Notes under the pieces: generated by a model
Database searches by the model: none
Told to the model about the DNA's origin: nothing
Seen by the model: the letters and a program-made list of their open reading frames with translations, nothing else
In this document: positions 25,120-33,444 of the stretch, piece after piece
Layout of the letters: the number at the start of each line of letters is the position of its first letter
How positions within the stretch are numbered: position 1 is the stretch's first letter
DNA from: Sulfurovum sp. XGS-02
GTDB lineage: Bacteria > Campylobacterota > Campylobacteria > Campylobacterales > Sulfurovaceae
Length of the DNA stretch: 64,000 nt
Assembly (NCBI RefSeq): GCF_023213175.1
Contig: NZ_CP093312.1
Coordinates: 868,001-932,000 of the forward strand
Reading direction: 5' to 3'
Translations under genes and position numbers: made by a program

Positions 25120-26474
25120 AGCGGGTTCTTTGGTTTCGGCGTGATCTGAGAGTAGAAGACAATCCATTGTTCTCATTGGATGGAGAAGTCCTGCCTGTTT
25201 TTGTCTTCGATACACAGATACTCAATGCACTTCCTGAAGATGATAAGAGAGTCAGCTTCATTTTTGACAGGGTGCTTAAACTTAAAAAGTCACTGCAAGC
25301 CAAAGGGTTGGAGCTCAAAATATTCTGGGGGGACCCTGTAGAGATATTTAAAGTATTTGAGGTACAAGGCTTTGATGAGGTGGTTGCCAGCGGTGATTAT
25401 GATGCCTATGCCAAAGAACGTGATATCAGGGTTTCTCATCTTCTTCACTTCCGTTATATGCATGATACCTATATCTTTAAACCAACAGAGATACTCAAAG
25501 ACGATGGTACCCCTTATCTGGTCTTTACCCCTTATTACAACAAGGCTAAAACACTTTTTTCTAAAGAGCATATTCAGAAGTACACTTTTGGAGAGCATTC
25601 GCTCTATAAGACTTCATATGAAGGAATCACCAAAATTGATAAGGATAAAGAGGAGATCCTGCCTTTAGATATTAAATCGATCGGGTTCAGAGAAAACCTT
25701 CCCAAGATCGATCAGGTCGAAACGAAATTAAAAGCGCTGAAAGAGAATCTACCCATTTATGCAAAAGAGAGGGATTTCCTTGACAAAGAGGCCACCTCAC
25801 ATCTCAGTATCGATCTTCGTTTTGGTACGATCTCTATTCGAAGTCTCTTATGCTTTTTGGCCGAGCAGAAAAAAAGTGGTGTGGATACGGAACCTTTTTT
25901 CAGACAACTCATTTTTCGTGACTATTATGCGTATCTGCTCTTTCATTTTCCGACCCTCGCAACACATAATTATAAGTACCGTTTTAATGGGTTGGAAGAT
26001 CAAGAAAAATACAGTGCATTCTGTGAAGCAAGAACAGGTGTGCCTGTAGTAGATGCAGGGGTAAGAGAATTGTTGCAAACGGGGTTGATGCATAATCGTG
26101 TACGGATGATCTGTGCTTCATTCTTTACCAAAGACCTGCTCTTGCCATGGCAATGGGGCGAAAGTTTTTTTGCAAAGTATCTGTTGGATTATGACGCAGC
26201 ATCCAACATACTCTCTTGGCAATGGAGTGCAGGTACGGGTATAGACCCTCAGCCATATTTTCGTATCTTCAATCCCTATCTGCAGAGCAAAAAATTTGAT
26301 AAAGGGACAGAGTATATCAAGAAGTGGATACCGGAACTCAGAGAGGTAGATGCAAAAAAGCTTCATGATGAGAGCTATTTGCTAAACTATAGTATTGAAA
26401 ACTATCCAAAGCCGATAGTAGTACATAAAGAGGCTTCACAAAATGCTTTGGCATATTTTAAACAGAGACTTTAG
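25116..26474 (+). CDS. phrB: Deoxyribodipyrimidine photolyase (CPD class I type)
   Basis: 452 residues. It repairs UV-made cyclobutane pyrimidine dimers using blue light. The N-terminal alpha/beta antenna domain begins VLWFRRDLRVEDNPLF. FAD-binding motifs are FFRQLIFRDYYAYLLF, then GVRELLQTGLMHNRVRMICA, LLPWQWGESFFAKYLLDYDAASN and SWQWSAGTGIDPQPYFRIFNP with the electron-transfer tryptophans. The protein is full length and intact, which is notable for a lineage thought mostly to live in dark sulfidic habitats. It is coupled to the DUF523 gene upstream and pdxH downstream. Confidence 0.95.
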   Translation: MKRVLWFRRDLRVEDNPLFSLDGEVLPVFVFDTQILNALPEDDKRVSFIFDRVLKLKKSLQAKGLELKIFWGDPVEIFKVFEVQGFDEVVASGDYDAYAKERDIRVSHLLHFRYMHDTYIFKPTEILKDDGTPYLVFTPYYNKAKTLFSKEHIQKYTFGEHSLYKTSYEGITKIDKDKEEILPLDIKSIGFRENLPKIDQVETKLKALKENLPIYAKERDFLDKEATSHLSIDLRFGTISIRSLLCFLAEQKKSGVDTEPFFRQLIFRDYYAYLLFHFPTLATHNYKYRFNGLEDQEKYSAFCEARTGVPVVDAGVRELLQTGLMHNRVRMICASFFTKDLLLPWQWGESFFAKYLLDYDAASNILSWQWSAGTGIDPQPYFRIFNPYLQSKKFDKGTEYIKKWIPELREVDAKKLHDESYLLNYSIENYPKPIVVHKEASQNALAYFKQRL

Positions 26475-26483
26475 GAGATGATC

Positions 26484-27122
26484 ATGTTGGATTTGCAAGA
26501 GATGCGTACAGAATATATACAGGCGACACTCGATGAAAGTACGGTACCTACAGATCCTTTTATACTCTTTGAAACCTGGTTCGCTCAAGCGGTAGAGACA
26601 GAGGTGAAAGATCCAAACAGTATGATATTAGCTACAAGCTCGAAAGAGAATATGCCAAATATACGTACGGTACTTTTAAAGATATTTGATGAAAAGGGTT
26701 TTGTTTTTTTTACGAACTATAACAGTGTCAAAGCCAAAGAGATAGAACAAAATCCTCATGTGGCACTGGAGTTCTTGTGGCTGGATCTAGAACGTCAGGT
26801 ACGTGTGATAGGCACCTGCGAGAAGATCAGTACCTCTGAGTCTATGTCATACTTCATGAAGCGTTCTCGAGGTAGTCAGATAGGTGCATGGGTGAGCGAA
26901 CAAAGTTCGGTGATCTCATCACGGAAGATGCTTCAGATGCAAATAGAAAAAATGAAACAAAAGTTTGCTGATGGTTCCATCCCTTTACCTGATTTCTGGG
27001 GAGGCTACAGGGTTATACCTTCACAGATAGAGTTCTGGCAGGGCAGGGCGAACAGATTGCATGACCGTATACTCTATATGAAGGAAGAAGAGAACTGGAA
27101 GATAGAACGGCTTGCACCATAA
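26484..27122 (+). CDS. pdxH: Pyridoxamine 5'-phosphate oxidase
   Basis: FMN enzyme that oxidises PNP or PMP to pyridoxal 5'-phosphate. Landmarks are PNIRTVLLKIFDEKGFVFFTNYNSVKAKE (FMN site, seen as two blocks), VRVIGTCEKIS, SRGSQIGAW and the C-terminal EFWQGRANRLHDRI. An upstream ATG at 26478 touches its AGGAG (26473-26477) with no spacing; ATG 26484 has a 6-nt spacing and is preferred, giving 212 residues. It begins 9 nt after the phrB stop, so it is in the same operon. Confidence 0.93.
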   Translation: MLDLQEMRTEYIQATLDESTVPTDPFILFETWFAQAVETEVKDPNSMILATSSKENMPNIRTVLLKIFDEKGFVFFTNYNSVKAKEIEQNPHVALEFLWLDLERQVRVIGTCEKISTSESMSYFMKRSRGSQIGAWVSEQSSVISSRKMLQMQIEKMKQKFADGSIPLPDFWGGYRVIPSQIEFWQGRANRLHDRILYMKEEENWKIERLAP

Positions 27123-27150
27123 TATTTTTTTAAATCATTCTATTTTTGAC

Positions 27151-27156
27151 TATAAT
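27151..27156 (+). promoter_or_regulatory. Possible -10 box upstream of the SDR-DUF2867 gene
   Basis: TATAAT in the 165-nt gap after pdxH (27123-27287). A TATACT at about 27223-27228 is nearer the start and is an equally good candidate. The gap has no gene. Confidence 0.35.
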
Positions 27157-27287
27157 AAAACGTATGGTACTTTCGTAGTAAAAGGATCTCAATTTATCTT
27201 AATATCTATCATGAATAGATTATACTTAGGATAGAGAAGTAAATGGTACTTTAACAGGTGCCTGAATACCCTGAAAAAGGAGAGTGG

Positions 27288-28718
27288 ATGAAAGTTCTTC
27301 TCACCGGTGCGAACGGTTACATAGGAAGACGTCTCAAACAAACCCTTTTAGATGAGGATGTTTCCTTGAGACTGCTTGTACGCAACCCAAAAAGTCTAGA
27401 TTCTGATCTAAATGTCGAAATAGTACAAGGTGATACCTTTGATATGGATTCTTTGGAACATGCTCTTGAGGGCATCGATATTGCATACTATCTTATTCAC
27501 TCTTTGCAACATGAGGACTATAAAACACTTGACAAACAAAGTGCCCGGAATTTTCTTGATGCAGCGATCAAACAGGGTGTAAAACGTATCATATACCTAG
27601 GTGGACTTGGGGTCAAAGAAAATGCAAGCAAGCATCTTTTAAGTCGTATAGAAACGGGAGAGATACTCTCAAGCAGACCGGACAAGATAGAGACTATCTG
27701 GATACGTGCGGGTGTGATCATAGGCTCGGGAAGTGCGAGCTTTGAGATCATCAGGCACCTTACAGAGAAACTGCCGGTCATGGTGACGCCCAAATGGGTC
27801 AATACCTTGGCACAGCCGATCGGAGTTGATGATGTGATTGCCTACTTGAATGCCGCAAAGGACCTTAGAATAGATGAGAATCTTGTGGTCGATATAGGCA
27901 GTGAGAAGATGACCTATAAAGAGATGATGCTTGGCTGTGCGAATGCACTAGGTCTTCGCCGCTGGATTCTTCCGCTTCCTGTTCTGACCATTAATCTCTC
28001 TTCTTATTGGTTAAACCTTTTCACTCCAGTACCATACACAGTCGCACGTTCTCTTATTGATGGGCTCTCTTCTGAGGTGGTCGTACAAAATGACAATGCC
28101 AAGAAGTATTTTAGTCAGATCCATCCCATTAGATTTGAAGATGCAGTCAAAAAAGCGATCAAAGAGATGGAAGAGAATCAGGTCTATAGCCGGTGGAGTG
28201 ATGCAGGAGGAGTAGGTGACAGGTGGGAGATGCAGCATAAGGATGATCCGGCATCAGCCGTTTTAATGGACCGTCAGACGAGCAAGCTCGACGGCATTTC
28301 CAAAGAGACCGTTTACCGTACTTTTTGCTCTATAGGTGGTGAAGAGGGGTGGCTTGGCTATGATTGGCTTTGGGAGATCAGAGGCTGGATAGATAAAATG
28401 ATCGGTGGTGCAGGACTCAACAGAGGACGAAGAGACAGTTACCATCTTAGAATAGGAGAGAGTGTGGATTTTTGGAGAGTTGAAGATCTTATTCCTAATG
28501 AAAGGCTACTTCTCTATGCCCAAATGAAAGTCCCCGGAAAAGCCTGGCTGGAATTTAAGATAAAAGGGGATGAACTGGTGCAGACAGCCTATTTTTATCC
28601 ACGTGGACTGTATGGGAGGCTCTATTGGTACATCCTTACTCCCGTGCATTACCTGGTATTTCGCAATATGATAAGGTCCATATTGAACAAAGCTCAAAAC
28701 GATGAAGAGACAACATAA
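27288..28718 (+). CDS. SDR-type NAD(P)-binding protein with DUF2867 domain
   Basis: About 476 residues from ATG 27288, chosen because AAGGAG at 27277-27282 lies 5 nt before it; the upstream GTG 27258 has no such site. The N-terminal Rossmann domain has LLTGANGYIGRRL (about 4-16) and a YLGGLGV strand as in atypical SDRs. The C-terminal DUF2867 part has YHLRIGESVDFWRVEDL and PGKAWLEFKI, then two hydrophobic stretches near the end (YWYILTPVHYLVF). This fusion is a standard member of bacterial photo-oxidative-stress clusters with photolyase and lipocalin. Substrate unknown. Confidence 0.87.
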   Translation: MKVLLTGANGYIGRRLKQTLLDEDVSLRLLVRNPKSLDSDLNVEIVQGDTFDMDSLEHALEGIDIAYYLIHSLQHEDYKTLDKQSARNFLDAAIKQGVKRIIYLGGLGVKENASKHLLSRIETGEILSSRPDKIETIWIRAGVIIGSGSASFEIIRHLTEKLPVMVTPKWVNTLAQPIGVDDVIAYLNAAKDLRIDENLVVDIGSEKMTYKEMMLGCANALGLRRWILPLPVLTINLSSYWLNLFTPVPYTVARSLIDGLSSEVVVQNDNAKKYFSQIHPIRFEDAVKKAIKEMEENQVYSRWSDAGGVGDRWEMQHKDDPASAVLMDRQTSKLDGISKETVYRTFCSIGGEEGWLGYDWLWEIRGWIDKMIGGAGLNRGRRDSYHLRIGESVDFWRVEDLIPNERLLLYAQMKVPGKAWLEFKIKGDELVQTAYFYPRGLYGRLYWYILTPVHYLVFRNMIRSILNKAQNDEETT

Positions 28719-28815
28719 AACTATGAACACATCAAAAGAATGGGTAAAATAAAAAGAAGGAATCACTCATGCTTTTTGTCGCAGACACTGCATTCACTAT
28801 TTGAAAAGGATAAAT

Positions 28816-29364
28816 ATGAAAAAATTACTATTACTACTCGTACTCTCATTTGTGCTATTATTGACAGGGTGTGAAGAGAAAAAACCATACAAAGTAACAC
28901 CTGTTGACAATTTCAAACTTAATGAATACCTTGGAACATGGTATGAGATAGCAAGATTGGAGCACAGGTTTGAAGAAGGTATGGAGGCGATATCGGCAAC
29001 CTACAGTATGAGAGAAGATGGCGGTGTAAAAGTACTCAATAAAGGGTATAAAACAGAAGAGAAAGAGTGGAGTGAGGCAGAAGGTAAAGCGTACTTTGTA
29101 AAAAGTCCTGACAAAGGCTTTTTAAAAGTATCTTTCTTTGGACCTTTTTATGGCTCTTATATCGTGATGGATACAGATTATGAAACTTACACGATGATCA
29201 GTGGACCTGATCTGAGTTACTTCTGGATACTCTCCAGGAAACCTACACTTGATGAGACAACACTGAACAGACTTTTAGCGCAAGCAAAAGAAGCGGGATT
29301 TGATACCAGTAAACTGATCTATCCGGACCAAAGTAAGAATGCAAGTATGAATGATGGCAGATAA
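28816..29364 (+). CDS. blc: Lipocalin family lipoprotein (Blc-like)
   Basis: 182 residues from ATG 28816, which has AAAAGGA (28804-28810) 5 nt upstream; TTG 28801 is rejected. The signal peptide has lipobox LLTGC. The lipocalin signature LNEYLGTWYEIARLEHRFE with GTWYEIARL is clear, followed by the conserved YFWILSRKPTL motif and an eight-stranded barrel pattern. Outer-membrane Blc proteins bind fatty acids or lysophospholipids during envelope stress. It lies 97 nt after the SDR gene; its end overlaps the CbiX-like gene. Confidence 0.92.
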   Translation: MKKLLLLLVLSFVLLLTGCEEKKPYKVTPVDNFKLNEYLGTWYEIARLEHRFEEGMEAISATYSMREDGGVKVLNKGYKTEEKEWSEAEGKAYFVKSPDKGFLKVSFFGPFYGSYIVMDTDYETYTMISGPDLSYFWILSRKPTLDETTLNRLLAQAKEAGFDTSKLIYPDQSKNASMNDGR

Positions 29365-29737
29365 AGCACTCATCATCATAGCACATGGAAGCCGAAAAGA
29401 CTCTTCCAATGAAGAGGTCAAGGCACTAGGAGAGAAAGTAAAATACTTACAGGATAAACACTATGCCTTTGTGATGACAGCATTTCTGGAGTTTTCTGAT
29501 CCTTCTTTGGAAGAGAGTATGCTCTCCTGTATAGATAAGGGTGCCAATGAGATAGTCATCTTGCCTTACTTCCTGGCTTCGGGTAACCATGTTACCAGAG
29601 ATATCCCTGAAGTGGTTCAGAATATGCAGGCATCATACCCGCAAGTAAAGATAACACTCAAAGAACATGTAGGCAGTTCACCTGGTATGGTGGATCTTCT
29701 TAGCGATATGGCTATCAGTTCGAACAAAAAACTCTAA
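29351..29737 (+). CDS. Short CbiX/SirB-type sirohydrochlorin chelatase
   Basis: 128 residues, a single-domain class II chelatase. The metal-binding histidines are expected at His12 (IIAHGSRKDSS) and in GNHVTRDIPE. It would insert Co or Fe into sirohydrochlorin in cobalamin or siroheme synthesis. Start choice is between ATG 29351 and 29354. The gene overlaps the lipocalin end by 14 nt, an odd partner, so cotranscription may be coincidental. No other tetrapyrrole genes are nearby. Confidence 0.83.
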   Translation: MMADKALIIIAHGSRKDSSNEEVKALGEKVKYLQDKHYAFVMTAFLEFSDPSLEESMLSCIDKGANEIVILPYFLASGNHVTRDIPEVVQNMQASYPQVKITLKEHVGSSPGMVDLLSDMAISSNKKL

Positions 29738-29839
29738 AAACCCAATAAATACACTACAAATTTTATTTTTTGTATGAGAATAAGCAAATCATGTTATGAT
29801 GCCAAAAAAGATTATCTCATATCTAAAAGGATACGCCCT

Positions 29840-30142
29840 ATGTATACAGTACAAATGGAAAAAGAGTGTGGATGTTTTAAAAAAAGTGAATACACTAATA
29901 ATGTGACCTTTGAAACACAACAAGATGCCTACAAGTATGCAACAACTGTCGCTGAACTTATGAATGAAGAGTTTTGTGGTACACACAACTTTTCTGCACA
30001 TAGAGGGGATGGTGACTACTTTCTCATAACAGTGGCAATCAATCCTGAGGCTGTAGGCATTACGCCTCATGTGAGTTGTGATGTTGGCTGTAGTGCTACT
30101 GATAAATGGTCTTTAGAGTCTAACATCAAATCTGATAAATAA
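29840..30142 (+). CDS. Small cysteine-containing protein of unknown function
   Basis: 100 residues from ATG 29840, chosen for AAAAGGA (29825-29831) 8 nt upstream; a longer frame begins at 29774 without a ribosome site. It has CGCF near the N-terminus and a C-terminal CDVGC, so a metal or cluster site of four cysteines is possible. The middle (FETQQDAYKYATTVAELMNEEFCG, then YFLITVAI) looks like an alpha/beta fold. I do not recognise it. Confidence 0.65.
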   Translation: MYTVQMEKECGCFKKSEYTNNVTFETQQDAYKYATTVAELMNEEFCGTHNFSAHRGDGDYFLITVAINPEAVGITPHVSCDVGCSATDKWSLESNIKSDK

Positions 30143-30156
30143 CATCAATTTATACT

Positions 30157-30579
30157 TTAATTTTTAACCTTATTCATCATCTTACGCCAATCGGTCTCAA
30201 AGTTTCTAAATATATAGTCTTCAGCGTGAGGTATGGTGCACCCTGAGCAGTCTTGGTGTATTTCTCCTTCTTTGACAGTACGTTTTCCACGTTTTGAACT
30301 AATGGAACAGGTGGAGTGAAAGGCTAGGTCTTCTTCTATGGGAGGTGACTGGTAAAACCTAAAGTGAGGACACCCGCACATGTAGCAGTTGAGTTCATAC
30401 ATCTTGTGGCATTTGGTTTTTGTGGCATAAAGTTCACAAAAGTCCGGTTCATTCTCCACCATGTTCTCAAAAATGAAGTATTGGACTATGTCGAATTCAT
30501 CAAGCCCTTGGGTTTGGAGTTTTTGTACGATGGCTGCATGTTTTTTGGCATGTGCTTCAAACCAGTCATTGTATGTCAT
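30157..30579 (-). CDS. Cysteine-rich protein of unknown function
   Basis: 140 residues from the ATG at 30579, which has AAGGA (30585-30589) 5 nt upstream; a longer frame reaches 30624 without a ribosome site. At least nine cysteines occur in order: EPDFCELYATKTKC, ELNCYMCGCPHF, STCSIS, HQDCSGCTIPH. This looks like a zinc- or iron-sulfur-binding protein, with aromatic/helical ends (DYIFRNFETDWRKMMNK). It is convergent with the preceding gene, 14 nt apart. No name can be given. Confidence 0.7.
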   Translation of the reverse strand: MTYNDWFEAHAKKHAAIVQKLQTQGLDEFDIVQYFIFENMVENEPDFCELYATKTKCHKMYELNCYMCGCPHFRFYQSPPIEEDLAFHSTCSISSKRGKRTVKEGEIHQDCSGCTIPHAEDYIFRNFETDWRKMMNKVKN

Positions 30580-30737
30580 TGGCATCCTTGTAAAATTTTT
30601 CATATAGGTATTATAACTTAACAAGTATGAAGCCAGTGAGACCGTTTACTATATAAAACCTTAAGCATCTCGAAGCAAATACTTTGTGTTTATGGTATTA
30701 CCTTCCTATATTGTGTATGATTGTATTTATCTTCAAT

Positions 30738-30753
30738 AAGATGGTATCATCTT
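30738..30753. repeat. Inverted repeat upstream of the glutathione peroxidase gene
   Basis: Perfect 6-bp arms (30738-30743, 30748-30753) around GTAT, 34 nt before the ATG. It may be a repressor operator or a leader hairpin; a very strong AAAGGAGG ribosome site follows at 30775-30782. Confidence 0.4.
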
Positions 30754-30786
30754 GTAGCATGAAATAAATAGACCAAAGGAGGAAGT

Positions 30787-31335
30787 ATGTTAAAGAGGAT
30801 CTTTTCATTATTATTTATTTTGGGTATTAGTTTGTTAGCAAAGGATGGACATATGGGAACGATCTATGATTTTAAAGTTAAAACGATAGAGGGGCAAGAG
30901 ACAACACTGAAATCCTACGAAGGCAAGGTGATGCTTATCGTCAATGTCGCCAGCAAATGCGGCTTTACACCTCAGTATGAAGGGCTTGAATCACTCTATA
31001 AAAAATATAAGGATAAAGGGTTAGTAGTACTCGGGTTCCCCTGTAACCAGTTTGGCTCTCAGGAACCGGGTTCTGAAGCTGAGATCCAGAATTTTTGTCG
31101 TGTGAATTTTGGTGTGACGTTCCCAATGTTCTCTAAGATCAAGGTCAACGGGGAAGAGACACATCCACTTTATCGTTATCTTAAAGCTGAACAGCCGGGT
31201 ATTTTGGGTACCGAAGTGATCAAATGGAACTTTACCAAATTCCTTGTTGACAAAGAGGGTAAGGTAGTGGAGCGTTTTGGTTCATCAACTACGCCTGAAG
31301 CACTCGAAGAGAAGATAGTAACACTGTTAAAATAG
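30787..31335 (+). CDS. Glutathione-peroxidase-family thiol peroxidase, exported
   Basis: 182 residues with an N-terminal signal-like segment (about 1-18), so it is probably periplasmic, unlike the cytoplasmic BtuE group. Catalytic Cys58 (SKCGFTPQY), resolving Cys86 in [13 protein letters not shown], and WNFTKFLVD with the catalytic Trp/Asn are present. Bacterial forms usually use thioredoxin rather than glutathione. It reduces hydrogen peroxide and lipid peroxides. The ribosome site AAAGGAGG is near ideal, suggesting high expression. Confidence 0.92.
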   Translation: MLKRIFSLLFILGISLLAKDGHMGTIYDFKVKTIEGQETTLKSYEGKVMLIVNVASKCGFTPQYEGLESLYKKYKDKGLVVLGFPCNQFGSQEPGSEAEIQNFCRVNFGVTFPMFSKIKVNGEETHPLYRYLKAEQPGILGTEVIKWNFTKFLVDKEGKVVERFGSSTTPEALEEKIVTLLK

Positions 31336-31424
31336 CTCTAATCCGGAAGTTGATTTCTTACTAATTTGCCCTTAAAGTTATTCTGTTATTATCGTTCGCA
31401 CATCCAAAATGAATTAAGGTCAAT

Positions 31425-32198
31425 ATGAATCCATATAACAGAGTCGTTATAAAAGTGGGAAGTTCTGTGTTAACAGAGAAGGGCGAGATCGCAAAAGAGC
31501 GTATGCTTAATCTTGTCTCTTTTATCGTAGAAGTTCGCAAAAAATATGAGGTTATATTTGTAAGTTCAGGTGCAGCAGCAGCGGGTTACACGGCTTTAAA
31601 GCTAGACAAAAGAGAACATATCAGTAAGAAAGTCCTGGCTGCAGTGGGGCAGCCTATACTGATGAGTTCTTACAAAAAAAAGTTTGATATTTATGATACG
31701 GATATTGCTCAAATTCTTTTGACTGAAGATGATTTTGACTCTAGAAAATCTACGGAGATATTTAGACAGATCATCCATACATCATTTAAAGAAGATATTG
31801 TTCCTATTGTCAATGAGAATGATATCTCAAGTACACCTGATCAGATTTTTGGTGATAATGATCAGCTTGCTGCAAGAGTAGCACATCATACAGACTCGGA
31901 TCTCTTGGTTATTTTGAGTGATATAGACGGTTATTATGACAGTAACCCGGATGAAAATCCTCATGCACACATGTTAAAAGAAGTACATAGTATTTCAGAC
32001 GATGAACTTGCTGCAGTATATAGACCTACTAATGAATTTACATCAGGCGGTTTATATACTAAGTTGGTTGCGGCAGAGTACTTGATGAATAAAAAAAGAG
32101 AAATGTTTCTATGCAGCGGATTTGATCTTTCTGCTGCCTATGGGTATCTCATGGAGGGTAAACATACTAAAGGAACGCTTTTTAGAGCAAAGAAATAG
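31425..32198 (+). CDS. proB: Glutamate 5-kinase (without PUA domain)
   Basis: 257 residues, amino-acid kinase fold. KVGSSVLTEKGEI (about 10-22), FVSSGAAAAG, IVNENDISSTPDQIFGDNDQLAARVA and LLVILSDIDGYYDSNP are intact. It phosphorylates glutamate in proline synthesis. It ends after the kinase domain and lacks the RNA-binding-like PUA domain seen in E. coli ProB, which is typical of this phylum. It stands alone; no proA is nearby. A gap of 184 nt follows. Confidence 0.94.
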   Translation: MNPYNRVVIKVGSSVLTEKGEIAKERMLNLVSFIVEVRKKYEVIFVSSGAAAAGYTALKLDKREHISKKVLAAVGQPILMSSYKKKFDIYDTDIAQILLTEDDFDSRKSTEIFRQIIHTSFKEDIVPIVNENDISSTPDQIFGDNDQLAARVAHHTDSDLLVILSDIDGYYDSNPDENPHAHMLKEVHSISDDELAAVYRPTNEFTSGGLYTKLVAAEYLMNKKREMFLCSGFDLSAAYGYLMEGKHTKGTLFRAKK

Positions 32199-32337
32199 TA
32201 TATTTCGATTCTCCAGGGTATAATACTCTGCACCTGCTTATTATGAGTTTTAAACGTTCAACTTTGCGGTAATTCTTCACGCACTCTTTTATTTACCTAC
32301 ATTAGGTTCATGACAGGATACTATAGAGTTAACTATG

Positions 32338-32343
32338 TATAAT
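32338..32343 (+). promoter_or_regulatory. Promoter -10 box upstream of the 32383 gene
   Basis: TATAAT 39 nt before the ATG of the membrane-associated gene, in an otherwise empty gap after proB (32199-32382). A GAAGGGTGG ribosome site follows it. Confidence 0.45.
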
Positions 32344-32382
32344 AAACAAAGAGGTAAAATTGAACCATAAGAAGGGTGGTCT

Positions 32383-32964
32383 ATGAATGATAAGATAAGA
32401 GAAATGATAGAAGAGATCGACAAGATGAAGTTAAAACTTGCTGAAGAGATCGATAAACAAGAGAGTCATATCTCCTATGAGATCAAAAATGGTTATGTCA
32501 CTTTCGAAAAAGAGGTTTTGGCCAAACAAAAAGAGAATATGAAAAACCTTTTGATCTGGTTCAGGGAAGTCCCACTTTTGCACCTGTTGAGCTCTCCTCT
32601 CATATACGCTATGATCATCCCTGCTGTAGTTTTGGATATTATACTTTTTGTCTACCAGCAAGTGATATTCAGGATCTACAAGTTCAAGTTTGTCAAACGG
32701 AGCGATTATATGATCTTTGATCATCAGTATCTTGGGTATTTAAATCCTATAGAAAAGTTCAATTGTCTCTATTGCTCTTATTTTAACGGTTTGATGCTCT
32801 ATGTTTCAGCCATAGCGGGCAGGACCGAACTTTACTTCTGCCCTATAAAACATGCCAAGAAGATCGTGGCGCAACATCAGTACTATGAGGGGTTTCTCTC
32901 TTATGGCGATGAGGAAAATTATCAGGAGAAGTTAAAGGAGCTTCGGAAAACTTCTCAGCAGTAG
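32383..32964 (+). CDS. Conserved membrane-associated protein with CxxC motif, unknown function
   Basis: 193 residues. The N-terminal 45 residues are an acidic coiled coil; one or two hydrophobic helices lie at about 62-90. The C-terminal part has the well-conserved sequence block around DHQYLGYLNPIEKFNCLYCSY, then GRTELYFCPIKHAK. I recognise this as a widespread proteobacterial family with no assigned function. The three or four cysteines (NCLYC, FCPIKHA) with a nearby histidine suggest metal binding. It ends in a charged helix (EKLKELRKTSQQ). Confidence 0.77.
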   Translation: MNDKIREMIEEIDKMKLKLAEEIDKQESHISYEIKNGYVTFEKEVLAKQKENMKNLLIWFREVPLLHLLSSPLIYAMIIPAVVLDIILFVYQQVIFRIYKFKFVKRSDYMIFDHQYLGYLNPIEKFNCLYCSYFNGLMLYVSAIAGRTELYFCPIKHAKKIVAQHQYYEGFLSYGDEENYQEKLKELRKTSQQ

Positions 32965-33007
32965 GGCGATCTTTCAAAAGAAAAAACTTCTTTACATTTA
33001 TATAGAT

Positions 33008-33415
33008 TTAGATCACTAAAGGGCGTTTGTTTGCTTTTGCACGTAATTTATTGATAGATTTTAGAACAAAAGGGTGTTTTATGATCCAGATCTCAAATCT
33101 GTATTTGTAGGGAAAATCCATGATAAGCAAGCCTATAAGTATGGTAATGATCCCCTGTCCCGGTAAAAAAAGCAGGGCGATACCACCTATGATCAGCAGT
33201 ACTCCAATGATATTTTTAAGGAATATAACTATAAACCGCACGATATGTGGCCGGTCACCCCATAGAAGTTTTTGACGTTTTGGGTGTGTAAAGTAATCAG
33301 CGGGTATCGTGGTGACTATCCAAGGGATTAATAGTATCGAAGCGATAAACCCTATGATCGATACTATCGTTAACCAAAGTAACAGATTTTCATGATTCTC
33401 AATAAAGGCGATCAT
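33008..33415 (-). CDS. Small transmembrane protein, PGPGW-like family
   Basis: 135 residues with three predicted helices (about 9-32, 62-82 and 84-105). The turn LFLPGQGIITILIGLLIMD matches the PGPGW-type family of small membrane proteins with a PG-x-G turn between two helices. The C-terminal end is basic (KLRAKANKRP). Function is unknown. The minus-strand gene ends 43 nt beyond the end of the preceding plus-strand gene and follows the DHOD-like gene on its own strand. Confidence 0.72.
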   Translation of the reverse strand: MIAFIENHENLLLWLTIVSIIGFIASILLIPWIVTTIPADYFTHPKRQKLLWGDRPHIVRFIVIFLKNIIGVLLIIGGIALLFLPGQGIITILIGLLIMDFPYKYRFEIWIIKHPFVLKSINKLRAKANKRPLVI

Positions 33416-33444
33416 TTAGACTACTTTGTCCTACTGGTTCTGTA

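Noticed and set aside
26478-26483. Upstream ATG of pdxH as start
   Set aside because: It touches the AGGAG site with no spacing; ATG 26484 has a normal 6-nt spacing.
27141-27250. Direct repeat of ATGGTACTTT in the gap before the SDR gene
   Set aside because: Two copies of ten bases in AT-rich sequence (near 27164 and 27243) are too short to call a functional repeat.
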